64,000 nt of DNA, taken from the NCBI GenBank assembly GCA_934148535.1, contig CAKPDF010000007.1, positions 4,088 through 68,087 of the forward strand. The letters are read 5' to 3'. The notes under the pieces were generated by a model that saw only the letters and a program-made list of their open reading frames with translations, did no database searches and was not told the DNA's origin. Below are positions 35,573 to 43,701 of this stretch, piece by piece (within the stretch, counting starts at the first letter, position 1; the number at the start of each line of letters is the position of its first letter). The translations under genes were made by a program, and so were the position numbers. This DNA comes from an uncultured Bacilli bacterium. Lineage in GTDB: Bacteria; Bacillota_I; Bacilli_A; RF39; UBA660.

Positions 35573-37357
35573 ATGAGTAGAATTACAAAAAGTAAGTATT
35601 TTAAAACAATATTGTTCTTTATTTATGAGGGAATATATTTAATATTTATTGATTTTTTTAATCAATATTTAGTAACTAGAAGTTTAAGTATCAGTGGGTA
35701 TTTGGTAAAAACTGCAATTATATTTAATGTATTGTGGGTATTGTTATATTTTATAATTTTGTATATGCTTAATCCAAAACCAAGAAAAATAGTTTCTTGT
35801 GTAATTAATGTGTTATTATTGATTATATCTATTATAAATTATTTTATGAATTCATATTTTCATTCGGTATTTTCTTGGAAAGATTTATTTCTTTCAGGTG
35901 ATGGTCTTTCTTTTTTGAATTCAGTTTTTAAGTTTATTAATTTAAAATTAATTTTATTTATTTTGACTTCAATTGATATTATATTATTAATATTTAAAAC
36001 AAGAACAAGAAAATTTTATCAAATAGAATCTAAACAGTCATTTGTGGTTATACCATTAATTTTAGTTATAATGGTATGTAGAATTGTATTTATTAATATA
36101 AAATTAGATAATGCAAGTGATGGTTGGGATTCAAGAGAAGTAAAAACCAATCTTTCTAACTATTATAAAAATTGGATAGTACCAGAAAATTTATTGAGAC
36201 TTTGTGGTACGTATGAATACCTTATAAAGGATTTTAATCATAGCTTTTTTCAAAAAGATGATTCAATAAAAGCAAAAGAATATGTATCAGAATATATTTC
36301 AGAAAATAAAAATATTTCTAATGGTAACAATTATAATGGTATTTTTAAAAATAAAAATTTAATATTTGTTATGATGGAAAGTATGGATGATTGGATGGTA
36401 AATGAAGAAACTACTCCAACGATATATAATATGATGCAACATGGATTTAATTTTAATAATCATTATTCACCGGGATATGTTACAGGTGAAACTGCAAATA
36501 CAGAGTTTATTGCTAATACTGGGATGTATCCTAGTATAAATAAATTGTCTCCAAATTATGCTTATGTTGATAATAGTTATCCATATTCAATTGCTAATTT
36601 ATTTAAAAAAGAAGGGTATATAACTAATTCATTTCATAGATCTAGTGGTTATATTTATAATAGAGAGAATATGCATTTAAGTTTTGGTTATAGTAAATAT
36701 CATAGTTATTGGGATATGGAAATTGATGATAAACATATGGATTTAGATAGTTATATTATAAAAAATGGTTATAATAAAATAGTATTATCTAATGATAAAT
36801 TTATGAGTTTCATCATAACTTATTCACCTCATTCTCCATATACTTATGATAAAATTGAGTGTACTACTAATTTAGATGATATAAAGAATATATATCCTGA
36901 TGTTGTTGATGAAGAATATTTATGTGGATTTTCAGCTGCTAGGGAGACAGATAATATGTTTAAGTTATTGTTGGAGAAGTTAGAAAACGATAACTTGCTT
37001 AATGATACTATAATTGTTGCATTTACTGATCATCCTAATGGGATAGTTATAGGAGAAGATGAAACTGAAAAATTGAATAAAACTAAATTTTTTATTTATA
37101 GTAGTGAAATGGGGAGTAATCAAGTAGATACAATAACTAGTTCTATTAATATTTTACCTACTATTATTAATTTATTTGGAATTAATAGTAAATATTTATA
37201 TACAGGGTATGATGCTTTAAATACGAATGAAGAATATGTTATATTTAATGATTATACTTATTATGATGGTAATGAATTAAATAAAATTAATAATTATTTA
37301 TCAAGAAAGTTGGAGTATAGTTCCGATGTTTTAATATCTAATTATTATGAGAATTAA
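35573..37357 (+). CDS. LtaS-like phosphoglycerol transferase (sulfatase fold)
   Basis: The 594-residue protein has five N-terminal membrane helices and an extracellular alkaline-phosphatase-fold domain. Residue T307 in GETANTEF occupies the catalytic threonine position of LtaS (GxTxDxE type), a glutamate occurs in VMMESMDDW, and FTDHPNG is the late metal-binding motif. LtaS enzymes move glycerol phosphate from phosphatidylglycerol to lipoteichoic acid; the relative GacH decorates group A carbohydrate side chains. Given its place beside the GacI/J/L-like genes, polymer decoration is at least as likely as lipoteichoic acid synthesis. The start is ATG 35573 or 35570 behind TGGGGA. Confidence 0.85.
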   Translation: MSRITKSKYFKTILFFIYEGIYLIFIDFFNQYLVTRSLSISGYLVKTAIIFNVLWVLLYFIILYMLNPKPRKIVSCVINVLLLIISIINYFMNSYFHSVFSWKDLFLSGDGLSFLNSVFKFINLKLILFILTSIDIILLIFKTRTRKFYQIESKQSFVVIPLILVIMVCRIVFINIKLDNASDGWDSREVKTNLSNYYKNWIVPENLLRLCGTYEYLIKDFNHSFFQKDDSIKAKEYVSEYISENKNISNGNNYNGIFKNKNLIFVMMESMDDWMVNEETTPTIYNMMQHGFNFNNHYSPGYVTGETANTEFIANTGMYPSINKLSPNYAYVDNSYPYSIANLFKKEGYITNSFHRSSGYIYNRENMHLSFGYSKYHSYWDMEIDDKHMDLDSYIIKNGYNKIVLSNDKFMSFIITYSPHSPYTYDKIECTTNLDDIKNIYPDVVDEEYLCGFSAARETDNMFKLLLEKLENDNLLNDTIIVAFTDHPNGIVIGEDETEKLNKTKFFIYSSEMGSNQVDTITSSINILPTIINLFGINSKYLYTGYDALNTNEEYVIFNDYTYYDGNELNKINNYLSRKLEYSSDVLISNYYEN

Positions 37358-37384
37358 AAAAGTATTTTATTTGGAGAGTGATTT

Positions 37385-38254
37385 ATGAAAAATAAGTTTT
37401 TTGATTATTTAAAATTAATGCGTGTTAAACATTATCTTAAAAATTTTCTTATATTTTTGCCTTTAGTTTTTAGTGGTAATTTATTTAATTGTAATTATTT
37501 ATTTAAATCTTTTATTGGATTTGTTATATTTTCTTTAACATGCAGTATTATTTATGTTATTAATGATATTAGGGATGTAGATAAAGATAAGAAACATGAT
37601 AAGAAAAAAAATAGACCTATTGCTTCTGGTAGAGTATCAATTAGAAATGCACTATTATTAGCTTTTATTCTTTTAATAATTTCTATATTATTGTTAATTT
37701 TGTTTAGATTACCTGTTTATAGTATTATTTTGTTGATTATTTATTTTGTTATTAATTTGGCTTATAGTTTTGGATTTAAAAATATTCCTTTACTTGATAT
37801 TATAATACTTACTTCTGGGTTTGTTATTAGGGTTTTATTTGGCGCTTCTATTACTAATATAGTTGTTTCTAATTGGTTATATTTGACTGTAATGTCTATG
37901 TCATTTTATTTATCACTAGGTAAGAGAAGAGGAGAAATTAAAACAAAAAAAAGTACAAGAGAAGTTTTAAAATATTATACTAATGAATTTTTGGATAAAT
38001 GTATGTATATGTGTTTAGGAATTGCTATAGTTTTTTATTCATTATGGACTGTAGATGAGAGCGTTATTAATAGGGTAGGAAAGGATTTGGTTTGGACTGT
38101 ACCTATTATAATTATTATTTGTATGCGTTATAGTATGCTAATTGAGAATGAGAATAATGATGGTGATCCTGTGGAGGTTGTTTTTGGAGATAAAGCTATA
38201 ATTATCTTAGGTTTAGTATATGTGATGTTTTTATTAGGTTTAATATATTGGTAG
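37385..38254 (+). CDS. UbiA-family prenyltransferase, decaprenyl-phosphate phosphoribosyltransferase-like
   Basis: The 289-residue protein has eight to nine membrane helices. The first Asp-rich motif is NDIRDVDKD (60-68), continuing HDKKKNRPIASG, and the second region reads NIPLLDIIIL, then a GFVIRVLFGA segment. This pattern fits phosphoribosyltransferases that attach 5-phosphoribose to polyprenyl phosphate, as in mycobacterial arabinan synthesis, better than quinone or haem prenyltransferases. The gap to the next gene is 13 bases, and that gene starts with a phosphatase domain that could remove the 5-phosphate. The specific substrate is inferred. Confidence 0.8.
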   Translation: MKNKFFDYLKLMRVKHYLKNFLIFLPLVFSGNLFNCNYLFKSFIGFVIFSLTCSIIYVINDIRDVDKDKKHDKKKNRPIASGRVSIRNALLLAFILLIISILLLILFRLPVYSIILLIIYFVINLAYSFGFKNIPLLDIIILTSGFVIRVLFGASITNIVVSNWLYLTVMSMSFYLSLGKRRGEIKTKKSTREVLKYYTNEFLDKCMYMCLGIAIVFYSLWTVDESVINRVGKDLVWTVPIIIIICMRYSMLIENENNDGDPVEVVFGDKAIIILGLVYVMFLLGLIYW

Positions 38255-38267
38255 AGGAGTTGTTTGT

Positions 38268-41200
38268 ATGTATCGTTTGTTTGATTTTGATGGAACTATT
38301 TATGATGGTGATTCATCTGTTGATTTTTATTTATTTTGTTTGAAAAAGAAGTTTAGTATTATTAAATTTTTACCTATTTTTTTATGGTATGCTATTTTGT
38401 ATATTTTAAGATTAAAATCTAAGGAACAAATGAAGGAAAAGTTTTTCAAATTTGTTACACTTTTTTCTAATCTTGATGGTATAGTTGATGAATTTTGGGA
38501 AAAAAATAAAAATAAAATTAAAAAGTTTTATGTTAATTGTGAACATTCAAAAGATATTATTGTGTCAGCTTCACCTTATTTTCTAATTAAACCTATAGGT
38601 GATATATTAGGTGTTCATGATGTTATAGCTAGTAATATAGATTTTAAAACTGGTATTTATAAAGGGCAAAATTGTCATGGAAAAGAAAAGGTTAATAGGA
38701 TTAAGAAAAAATATAAGAGAGCATCTTTTAAGGAAGCTTATGGTGATAGTTTAAGTGATTATGATATGGTTTCTTTAGCAGATGATAAGTATTATGTAGA
38801 TGGAAATGAGATTGTTGATTGGAATAATGAAAAAATTAAAAGAAAAATTGATTTTAAAAGGATTGTTTTTCTATTCTTTATTTTTTATTTGGTATTAGGA
38901 TTTTTAATATCTTATTTTCATGATTTTACTGGACGTAATAACTTGTTATTCGAGGCTGATTCTGGTAGAGTAATAAGTGATTTATCTTTGATATTTGGGG
39001 ATCATTATAGATTAATGGTTCATCCTTTTGTTGTTATTTTACTGCAACCTATCATATTGTTTTTATCTGGAATAACACAAGATAGTACTATATCTATTAT
39101 TATTTTTAGTTCTTTAATATCTTCTTTATCTGTTGGATTTATTTATTTAATTATTTCAAAATTTCAAAGTAATAGGAAAATTTCTATTCTAATTTCTTTG
39201 ATATTTGGATTTGCTTTTTCTAATTTAGTTTTTACTGCTGGTATTGAACTTTATAATGTAGCAGCATTAATTTTGATTTGTTTTAGTTATTATTTATTTA
39301 GTATTTTAAATAATGATTTATCTGATAATATTTTTGGTTATTTGGTTATTTTTGGAGTTTTATTGATTGGTGTTACAGTTACTAATTATGTTATATTTTT
39401 GATTGGTTGTTTAATTTTATTATTAAGTAAGAAAATGAATTTTATTAAACTTGTATTTTTAAATATAGTTGTAATTATTGTATCTTTATTATTATCTTAC
39501 TTTCAGAATTATTTGTGGCATAATACGCCTTTGATAACAGAAATATTTAATACAGTTGAAAGTGAACGTAATAATTCATGGGTTGATTTTAATATTAACT
39601 ATAATAGTTTTAAAAATGTTGTTGCAGATGATTTTTATAATTCTGTTATTTCTAGTGATTTAAAATTAATAAGTGTTGAATCTTCTTTGATGTTGGATTT
39701 TAATAGTATTAATATTGTTAGTTTTATTATCATTACTATTTTTTATTTAATTATTTTTATTAATTTAACTAAAAATCTTTCTAAAAATTTATTATGGATT
39801 AATTTATTCTTATGTTTATCTGTTATTTTTAATTTTGTTTTTCATCTTGTTTATGGTAATTCTTGTTGTTTTTTATATTCACAGCATTTTCTATATTTAA
39901 TAATTTTATTACTTGGTATAAACTATAAAAATAATTCTTTTTGTAAATTTTTCTTACTTTTCTTTTTGATTTATCAAATTATTATTAATACCATTAATTT
40001 TTCTAATATGTTTAATTTGGTTGGTATTGCTTTGGGTAAAAGAGGATGTTTGCAGTTATTTACTTATAGGTCTTTAGTCATTATGTTAGTTTTAGTTATA
40101 ATTATTTTGTTTATTTTGTCTTTGGTTTTTAAAAAGAAATTTTTTAGAATTTTTCGATTTGGTTTTTATAATAATGTTAAAGATTTGATAGTTTTAGTTA
40201 TAAGTTTTATTTTAATTATTTGTACTTTTATTACTGTTAAGACTACTTTTAATTATCAGAAGTTTTTAATTTATGATTTAAAAGGTGATATGAAATTAGA
40301 GAATAATTTTTCTTCTTTATTTTTAAATCTAGATGCTTATGAAAATGAATATAGGGCTTTTGTATCTAATTATAAAATTGATTTAAATTATGATTTTGCT
40401 GATTTATCATTTTATTTATTTGGTATGGGTGGTAGAAATAAATACATTTTTAATGATGGTAAACTTATTTCTCTTGATGGAAAAATGATATATGATAAAA
40501 TAAAAAAGTATAAGATTATACCAAATATGTATACTGTTGTGTTTGAGAATAATAAGGGTGAAGTTGGAAAAATTTATGAAGATAGTAATGGAATATTTTT
40601 AGAAATTGCTGATAAGGTAAAGACTCTTGATGATACAGATATTAAACTTTATGATTTTTCTTCATATAAATATCCAAATGTTATGAAAGTTTTGTATAGT
40701 GAATTATTATTTAATATAAAAGATAATATGTTTAGACCTAATATACTTGTTTATGATAATGTTTGGTATAGGGATGCAGCGATAGGTGCTATGGTGTTAG
40801 AAAAGACTAATCAGATAGATTTGATTAGTGATGGTATTAGAAAAATCAATAGTATTTATGATAATCAAAATGGTACTAATGAGGCTGATAATTTAGGGGA
40901 GGTTTTATATTTGTTATCTTTAATTGATAATCCAGATTATGATTTAATTAATAATATTATAAATGAGGCACATAGAATTTCTGTTAATAATCATATAGAA
41001 GGTAGTACTGATTCTGGTAAGATGTATTATTATCAAAATATTTGGTATCAATTTGGTTTATCTAAATTAGGTATTGATAATGATTTAAATTTTCCTGATG
41101 AGGTAGATAGTTATACTGCAGGTACATGGTGGTATAAGAAATATGAACATAATACATTGTTATATGATGATATTAAATTTCCTTATTTATCATGGGCTCA

Positions 41201-41393
41201 GTATCATAATACTCATTCTGGTAATATTTATATTAGTAGTTCTATTTATCCACTTAGTTATGAGGCTGGTGCTAGTATGGCAGATTATAGTAAGTTATCT
41301 ATAATAGATAAAAAGTTAGTTTCTAGAAAAAATTCTCCAACTCATGTTTGGACTGCTGCTGAAATGTTATTGTTTTTATTTGATGAAAATTGA
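38268..41393 (+). CDS. HAD phosphatase - GT-C membrane - soluble C-terminal domain fusion protein
   Basis: The 1041-residue protein has three parts. Residues 1-195 are a HAD phosphatase with DFDGT (nucleophile D6, acid D8), S100 in VSAS, K139 and GDSLSD (159-164). Residues 200-670 hold about 12 to 14 membrane helices; the first outer loop has FEADSGR (E229, D231), which suits the acidic motif of GT-C glycosyltransferases, followed by MVHPFVVI. Residues 680-1041 are soluble and presumably outside, with NVWYRDAAIGAMVLE (near 830) and repeated helices that recall six-hairpin glycosidase-like domains. Directly after a polyprenyl-phosphate phosphoribosyltransferase gene, the HAD part could dephosphorylate the lipid-linked pentose phosphate and the GT-C part could transfer the pentose. 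I know no described protein with this exact order. Confidence 0.7.
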   Translation: MYRLFDFDGTIYDGDSSVDFYLFCLKKKFSIIKFLPIFLWYAILYILRLKSKEQMKEKFFKFVTLFSNLDGIVDEFWEKNKNKIKKFYVNCEHSKDIIVSASPYFLIKPIGDILGVHDVIASNIDFKTGIYKGQNCHGKEKVNRIKKKYKRASFKEAYGDSLSDYDMVSLADDKYYVDGNEIVDWNNEKIKRKIDFKRIVFLFFIFYLVLGFLISYFHDFTGRNNLLFEADSGRVISDLSLIFGDHYRLMVHPFVVILLQPIILFLSGITQDSTISIIIFSSLISSLSVGFIYLIISKFQSNRKISILISLIFGFAFSNLVFTAGIELYNVAALILICFSYYLFSILNNDLSDNIFGYLVIFGVLLIGVTVTNYVIFLIGCLILLLSKKMNFIKLVFLNIVVIIVSLLLSYFQNYLWHNTPLITEIFNTVESERNNSWVDFNINYNSFKNVVADDFYNSVISSDLKLISVESSLMLDFNSINIVSFIIITIFYLIIFINLTKNLSKNLLWINLFLCLSVIFNFVFHLVYGNSCCFLYSQHFLYLIILLLGINYKNNSFCKFFLLFFLIYQIIINTINFSNMFNLVGIALGKRGCLQLFTYRSLVIMLVLVIIILFILSLVFKKKFFRIFRFGFYNNVKDLIVLVISFILIICTFITVKTTFNYQKFLIYDLKGDMKLENNFSSLFLNLDAYENEYRAFVSNYKIDLNYDFADLSFYLFGMGGRNKYIFNDGKLISLDGKMIYDKIKKYKIIPNMYTVVFENNKGEVGKIYEDSNGIFLEIADKVKTLDDTDIKLYDFSSYKYPNVMKVLYSELLFNIKDNMFRPNILVYDNVWYRDAAIGAMVLEKTNQIDLISDGIRKINSIYDNQNGTNEADNLGEVLYLLSLIDNPDYDLINNIINEAHRISVNNHIEGSTDSGKMYYYQNIWYQFGLSKLGIDNDLNFPDEVDSYTAGTWWYKKYEHNTLLYDDIKFPYLSWAQYHNTHSGNIYISSSIYPLSYEAGASMADYSKLSIIDKKLVSRKNSPTHVWTAAEMLLFLFDEN

Positions 41394-41439
41394 TATTTTT
41401 TGTTTATTGTGATAAAATTGTTGTTGAAGAGGTGTAATT

Positions 41440-42474
41440 GTGGATTATTTACAAATATTTTTTATGATAGCTATAACTTGTTTGTTTGTTTTATTATTTA
41501 TTCCTGTAGTAAAAATTATAGCAATACATGTAGGTGCTTTAGATTTACCAAATGCTAGAAAGGTTCATAAGGTTCCAATACCTAGATTAGGTGGTTTGGG
41601 AATATATTTTGGGTTTTTGCTTGGATATATGATTTTTGGTAAAGAATCAATACAGATGAATTCTATATTGATTGGAAGTTTTGTGATTGTTATTACTGGT
41701 ATTATAGATGATATAAAGCCAATTCCTGCTAAATATAAATTTTTAGGACAGTTAGTAGGTGCTTCTATAATTCCTTTGTATGGTGGAATTATACTTAAGG
41801 ATATTAGTGCTTTTGGTTTATATATGAATTTTGGAATTTTTAGTTATCCAATTACTATATTTTTTATACTTGGTGTTATTAATTGTATGAATTTGATTGA
41901 TGGATTAGATGGTCTTGCTGGTGGAATAGCATCAATATATTTTATTACTATTGGTATTATTTCTGTTATTTTTAAAAATTCTAGTGGTCTTGATACTATT
42001 TTAACTTTTGTGATGTTAGGTAGTACTTTAGGATTTTTATTTCATAATTTTAATCCGGCGTCTATTTTTATGGGAGATTCGGGTAGTATGTTTTTGGGGT
42101 ATATGATAGCAGTTATTTCTCTTTTGGGATATAAGAATGTAACATTTACTTCTTTTATAGTTCCAATATTTTTACTTGCTATTCCTATACTTGATACTTT
42201 ATTTGCAATTTTGAGGAGAATTGTTAATCATAAGCCTATATCTATGCCGGATAAAAATCATTTACATCATCAGTTTTTAAAAAAGAATTTTTCTCAGAAA
42301 AAAACAGTATTAATAATATATTTAATCGATGCTTTATTTGCTATAGCATCTATAATATATGTTCTTGGAGATTTTAAGCAAGGTATTATAATATATGCTA
42401 TTTTGTTTATAATTGTTTTAATTTTGATATTGAAAACTGATATAATATTTGACAGACATAAAGAGAAAAAGTAG
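41440..42474 (+). CDS. tagO: UDP-GlcNAc:undecaprenyl-phosphate GlcNAc-1-phosphate transferase (TagO/WecA-like)
   Basis: This 344-residue membrane enzyme of the MraY/WecA group starts wall-polymer synthesis by moving GlcNAc-1-P to undecaprenyl phosphate. It has about ten helices and the motifs KVPIPRLGG, the DD pair in GIIDDIKPI, NLIDGLDGLAGG, FMGDSGSMFLG, and the cytosolic PDKNHLHHQ. A GTG start at 41440 follows AAGAGGTG. It is the last gene of the locus and completes a TagO-MnaA-TagA linkage-unit set. Other polymers may share it as initiator. Confidence 0.93.
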   Translation: MDYLQIFFMIAITCLFVLLFIPVVKIIAIHVGALDLPNARKVHKVPIPRLGGLGIYFGFLLGYMIFGKESIQMNSILIGSFVIVITGIIDDIKPIPAKYKFLGQLVGASIIPLYGGIILKDISAFGLYMNFGIFSYPITIFFILGVINCMNLIDGLDGLAGGIASIYFITIGIISVIFKNSSGLDTILTFVMLGSTLGFLFHNFNPASIFMGDSGSMFLGYMIAVISLLGYKNVTFTSFIVPIFLLAIPILDTLFAILRRIVNHKPISMPDKNHLHHQFLKKNFSQKKTVLIIYLIDALFAIASIIYVLGDFKQGIIIYAILFIIVLILILKTDIIFDRHKEKK

Positions 42475-42575
42475 TAATTATTTTTTCTTTTTTTGTTAAT
42501 TGGTGAAAAATAATTGTATTTTTTTTGAATATATGATAAAATTTAATTATATTTATGATAGAGGAGAGGATAAAG

Positions 42576-42968
42576 ATGGCTTTAAGTAAGTTAAAAAAAA
42601 TGATTGTTGATACTGATGACGATGATGAGTTAGAGGAAGAAGAGGAGACTACTACTGAAAATTCAACTACATCTAATGGTAAGATGATACTTTTAGAGCC
42701 ACGTGCTTATTCTGAAAGTCAACAGATTGCCGATCATTTAAAAAAGAAAAATACTGTTGTAGTTAATATGAAAAGAGTTACTCCAGATCAAGCTAAAAGA
42801 ATAGTTGACTTTTTAAGTGGTACTGTTTATGCTTTAGGTGGAGATTTACAAAAAATTGGTGGAGGAATATTTTTATGTACTCCTAAAAATGTTAATGTAG
42901 AAGGCGCTATAACAGATGATGATGAAAAAAGTAAAAAAAGTAAAAATGATATTGATTTAGAGTGGTAG
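42576..42968 (+). CDS. sepF: Cell division protein SepF
   Basis: SepF binds FtsZ filaments and anchors them to the membrane at the septum. The 130 residues have an N-terminal amphipathic helix (ALSKLKKMIV), an acidic disordered linker (about 12-35), and the SepF core with LLEPRAYSESQQIADHLK, VVVNMKRV, DFLSGTVYALGG and IFLCTPKNV. The ATG at 42576 follows GAGGAGAGGA; an in-frame codon at 42555 is before it. It is followed 12 bases later by divIVA, the usual division-cluster neighbour. Confidence 0.93.
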   Translation: MALSKLKKMIVDTDDDDELEEEEETTTENSTTSNGKMILLEPRAYSESQQIADHLKKKNTVVVNMKRVTPDQAKRIVDFLSGTVYALGGDLQKIGGGIFLCTPKNVNVEGAITDDDEKSKKSKNDIDLEW

Positions 42969-42980
42969 GGAAGTGTTAAC

Positions 42981-43421
42981 ATGAAACGATTTAGTATTGT
43001 TCCAAATGGTTATGATATTGATGAAGTTAATAATTTTGTGGATGTTGTAATTAAGAGATTGGAAAAACTTAATAGTGAAAATGCTTCTTATTTGAGTGAA
43101 TTATCTAAACTTAAGGAAGAGGTTCAAAAAAGTAAAGATAATTCTAGTTCTAATTATGAATATCAAGTAACACAGGCTATTATAGCGGCTAATGAAACTG
43201 CTAATAGGATGAAACAAGTTGCTAAAGATGAGGCTTCTTTAATTGTTAATGAAGCTAAGGATAATGCTACTGCTATAGTTCATGAGGCTTTAGTAAATGC
43301 TCAAAAGACTGAACAAGATGCTGAGTTGTTAAAAAAGAATGTTTCTGTATATATGGCTAGGGTTAAGAGTTTAACTGAGGCTCAATTAAAATTACTTGAT
43401 GATATGGATAAAAAATATTAG
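42981..43421 (+). CDS. divIVA: DivIVA-like cell division protein
   Basis: The 146-residue protein begins RFSIVPNGYDIDEVNNFVD, close to the DivIVA membrane-binding N-terminus, followed by a long coiled coil (about 25-145). DivIVA proteins mark curved membrane at poles and septa. It follows sepF by 12 bases and ends at a terminator that immediately precedes the ileS promoter. It is shorter than B. subtilis DivIVA and could be a GpsB-like member. Confidence 0.88.
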   Translation: MKRFSIVPNGYDIDEVNNFVDVVIKRLEKLNSENASYLSELSKLKEEVQKSKDNSSSNYEYQVTQAIIAANETANRMKQVAKDEASLIVNEAKDNATAIVHEALVNAQKTEQDAELLKKNVSVYMARVKSLTEAQLKLLDDMDKKY

Positions 43422-43448
43422 AAAAAGGTTGACTTTTTTCTTTTTTTT
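43420..43448 (+). terminator. Terminator after divIVA
   Basis: GAAAAAG pairs with CTTTTTTC around a short loop, then a run of nine Ts. It overlaps the -35 region of the following promoter. Confidence 0.55.
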
Positions 43449-43457
43449 TCATATAAT
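43429..43457 (+). promoter_or_regulatory. Promoter of the T-box / ileS transcript
   Basis: TTGACT (43429-43434) and TATAAT (43452-43457) with a 17-base spacer, just upstream of the T-box leader. Confidence 0.75.
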
Positions 43458-43459
43458 GA

Positions 43460-43682
43460 TAAAGAATTTAAAAGCAAGTGAAAGAGACGGTATTTAAATT
43501 GATTTATAGAGAGTTAGTGATTGGTGGAAACTAATATGAGGTTTAAATATGAATCACTCTGGATGTGATATTCTGATATTTAGGAATGTTCCGGTTTATG
43601 CCGTTATCAAATGAAGAGCACTTATGTGAATTAAGGTGGTACCGCGGGTATACTCGTCCTTAAAGTATATAAGTGTTTTTTG
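43460..43682 (+). promoter_or_regulatory. T-box riboswitch controlling ileS
   Basis: The leader has the T-box core AAGGTGGTACCGCGG (43633-43647) followed by CGTCCTT. A terminator is formed by CACTTAT and TTAAGG blocks (about 43619-43636) pairing with CCTTAA and ATAAGTG (43657-43674), then a T run. A stem I-like region precedes it, and ATC at 43553-43555 within GAATCACTC is a good isoleucine specifier followed by a purine. Uncharged tRNA-Ile should stabilise the antiterminator and allow ileS transcription. The ORF that appears to begin at 43636 lies within this element and is not the true start. Confidence 0.93.
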
Positions 43683-43701
43683 TATTTTAGGAGGAAGAAA
43701 G

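Noticed and set aside
43636..43701. Upstream in-frame start of ileS
   Set aside because: It lies inside the T-box core and terminator; the ATG at 43702 has a perfect ribosome binding site and aligns with IleRS N-termini.
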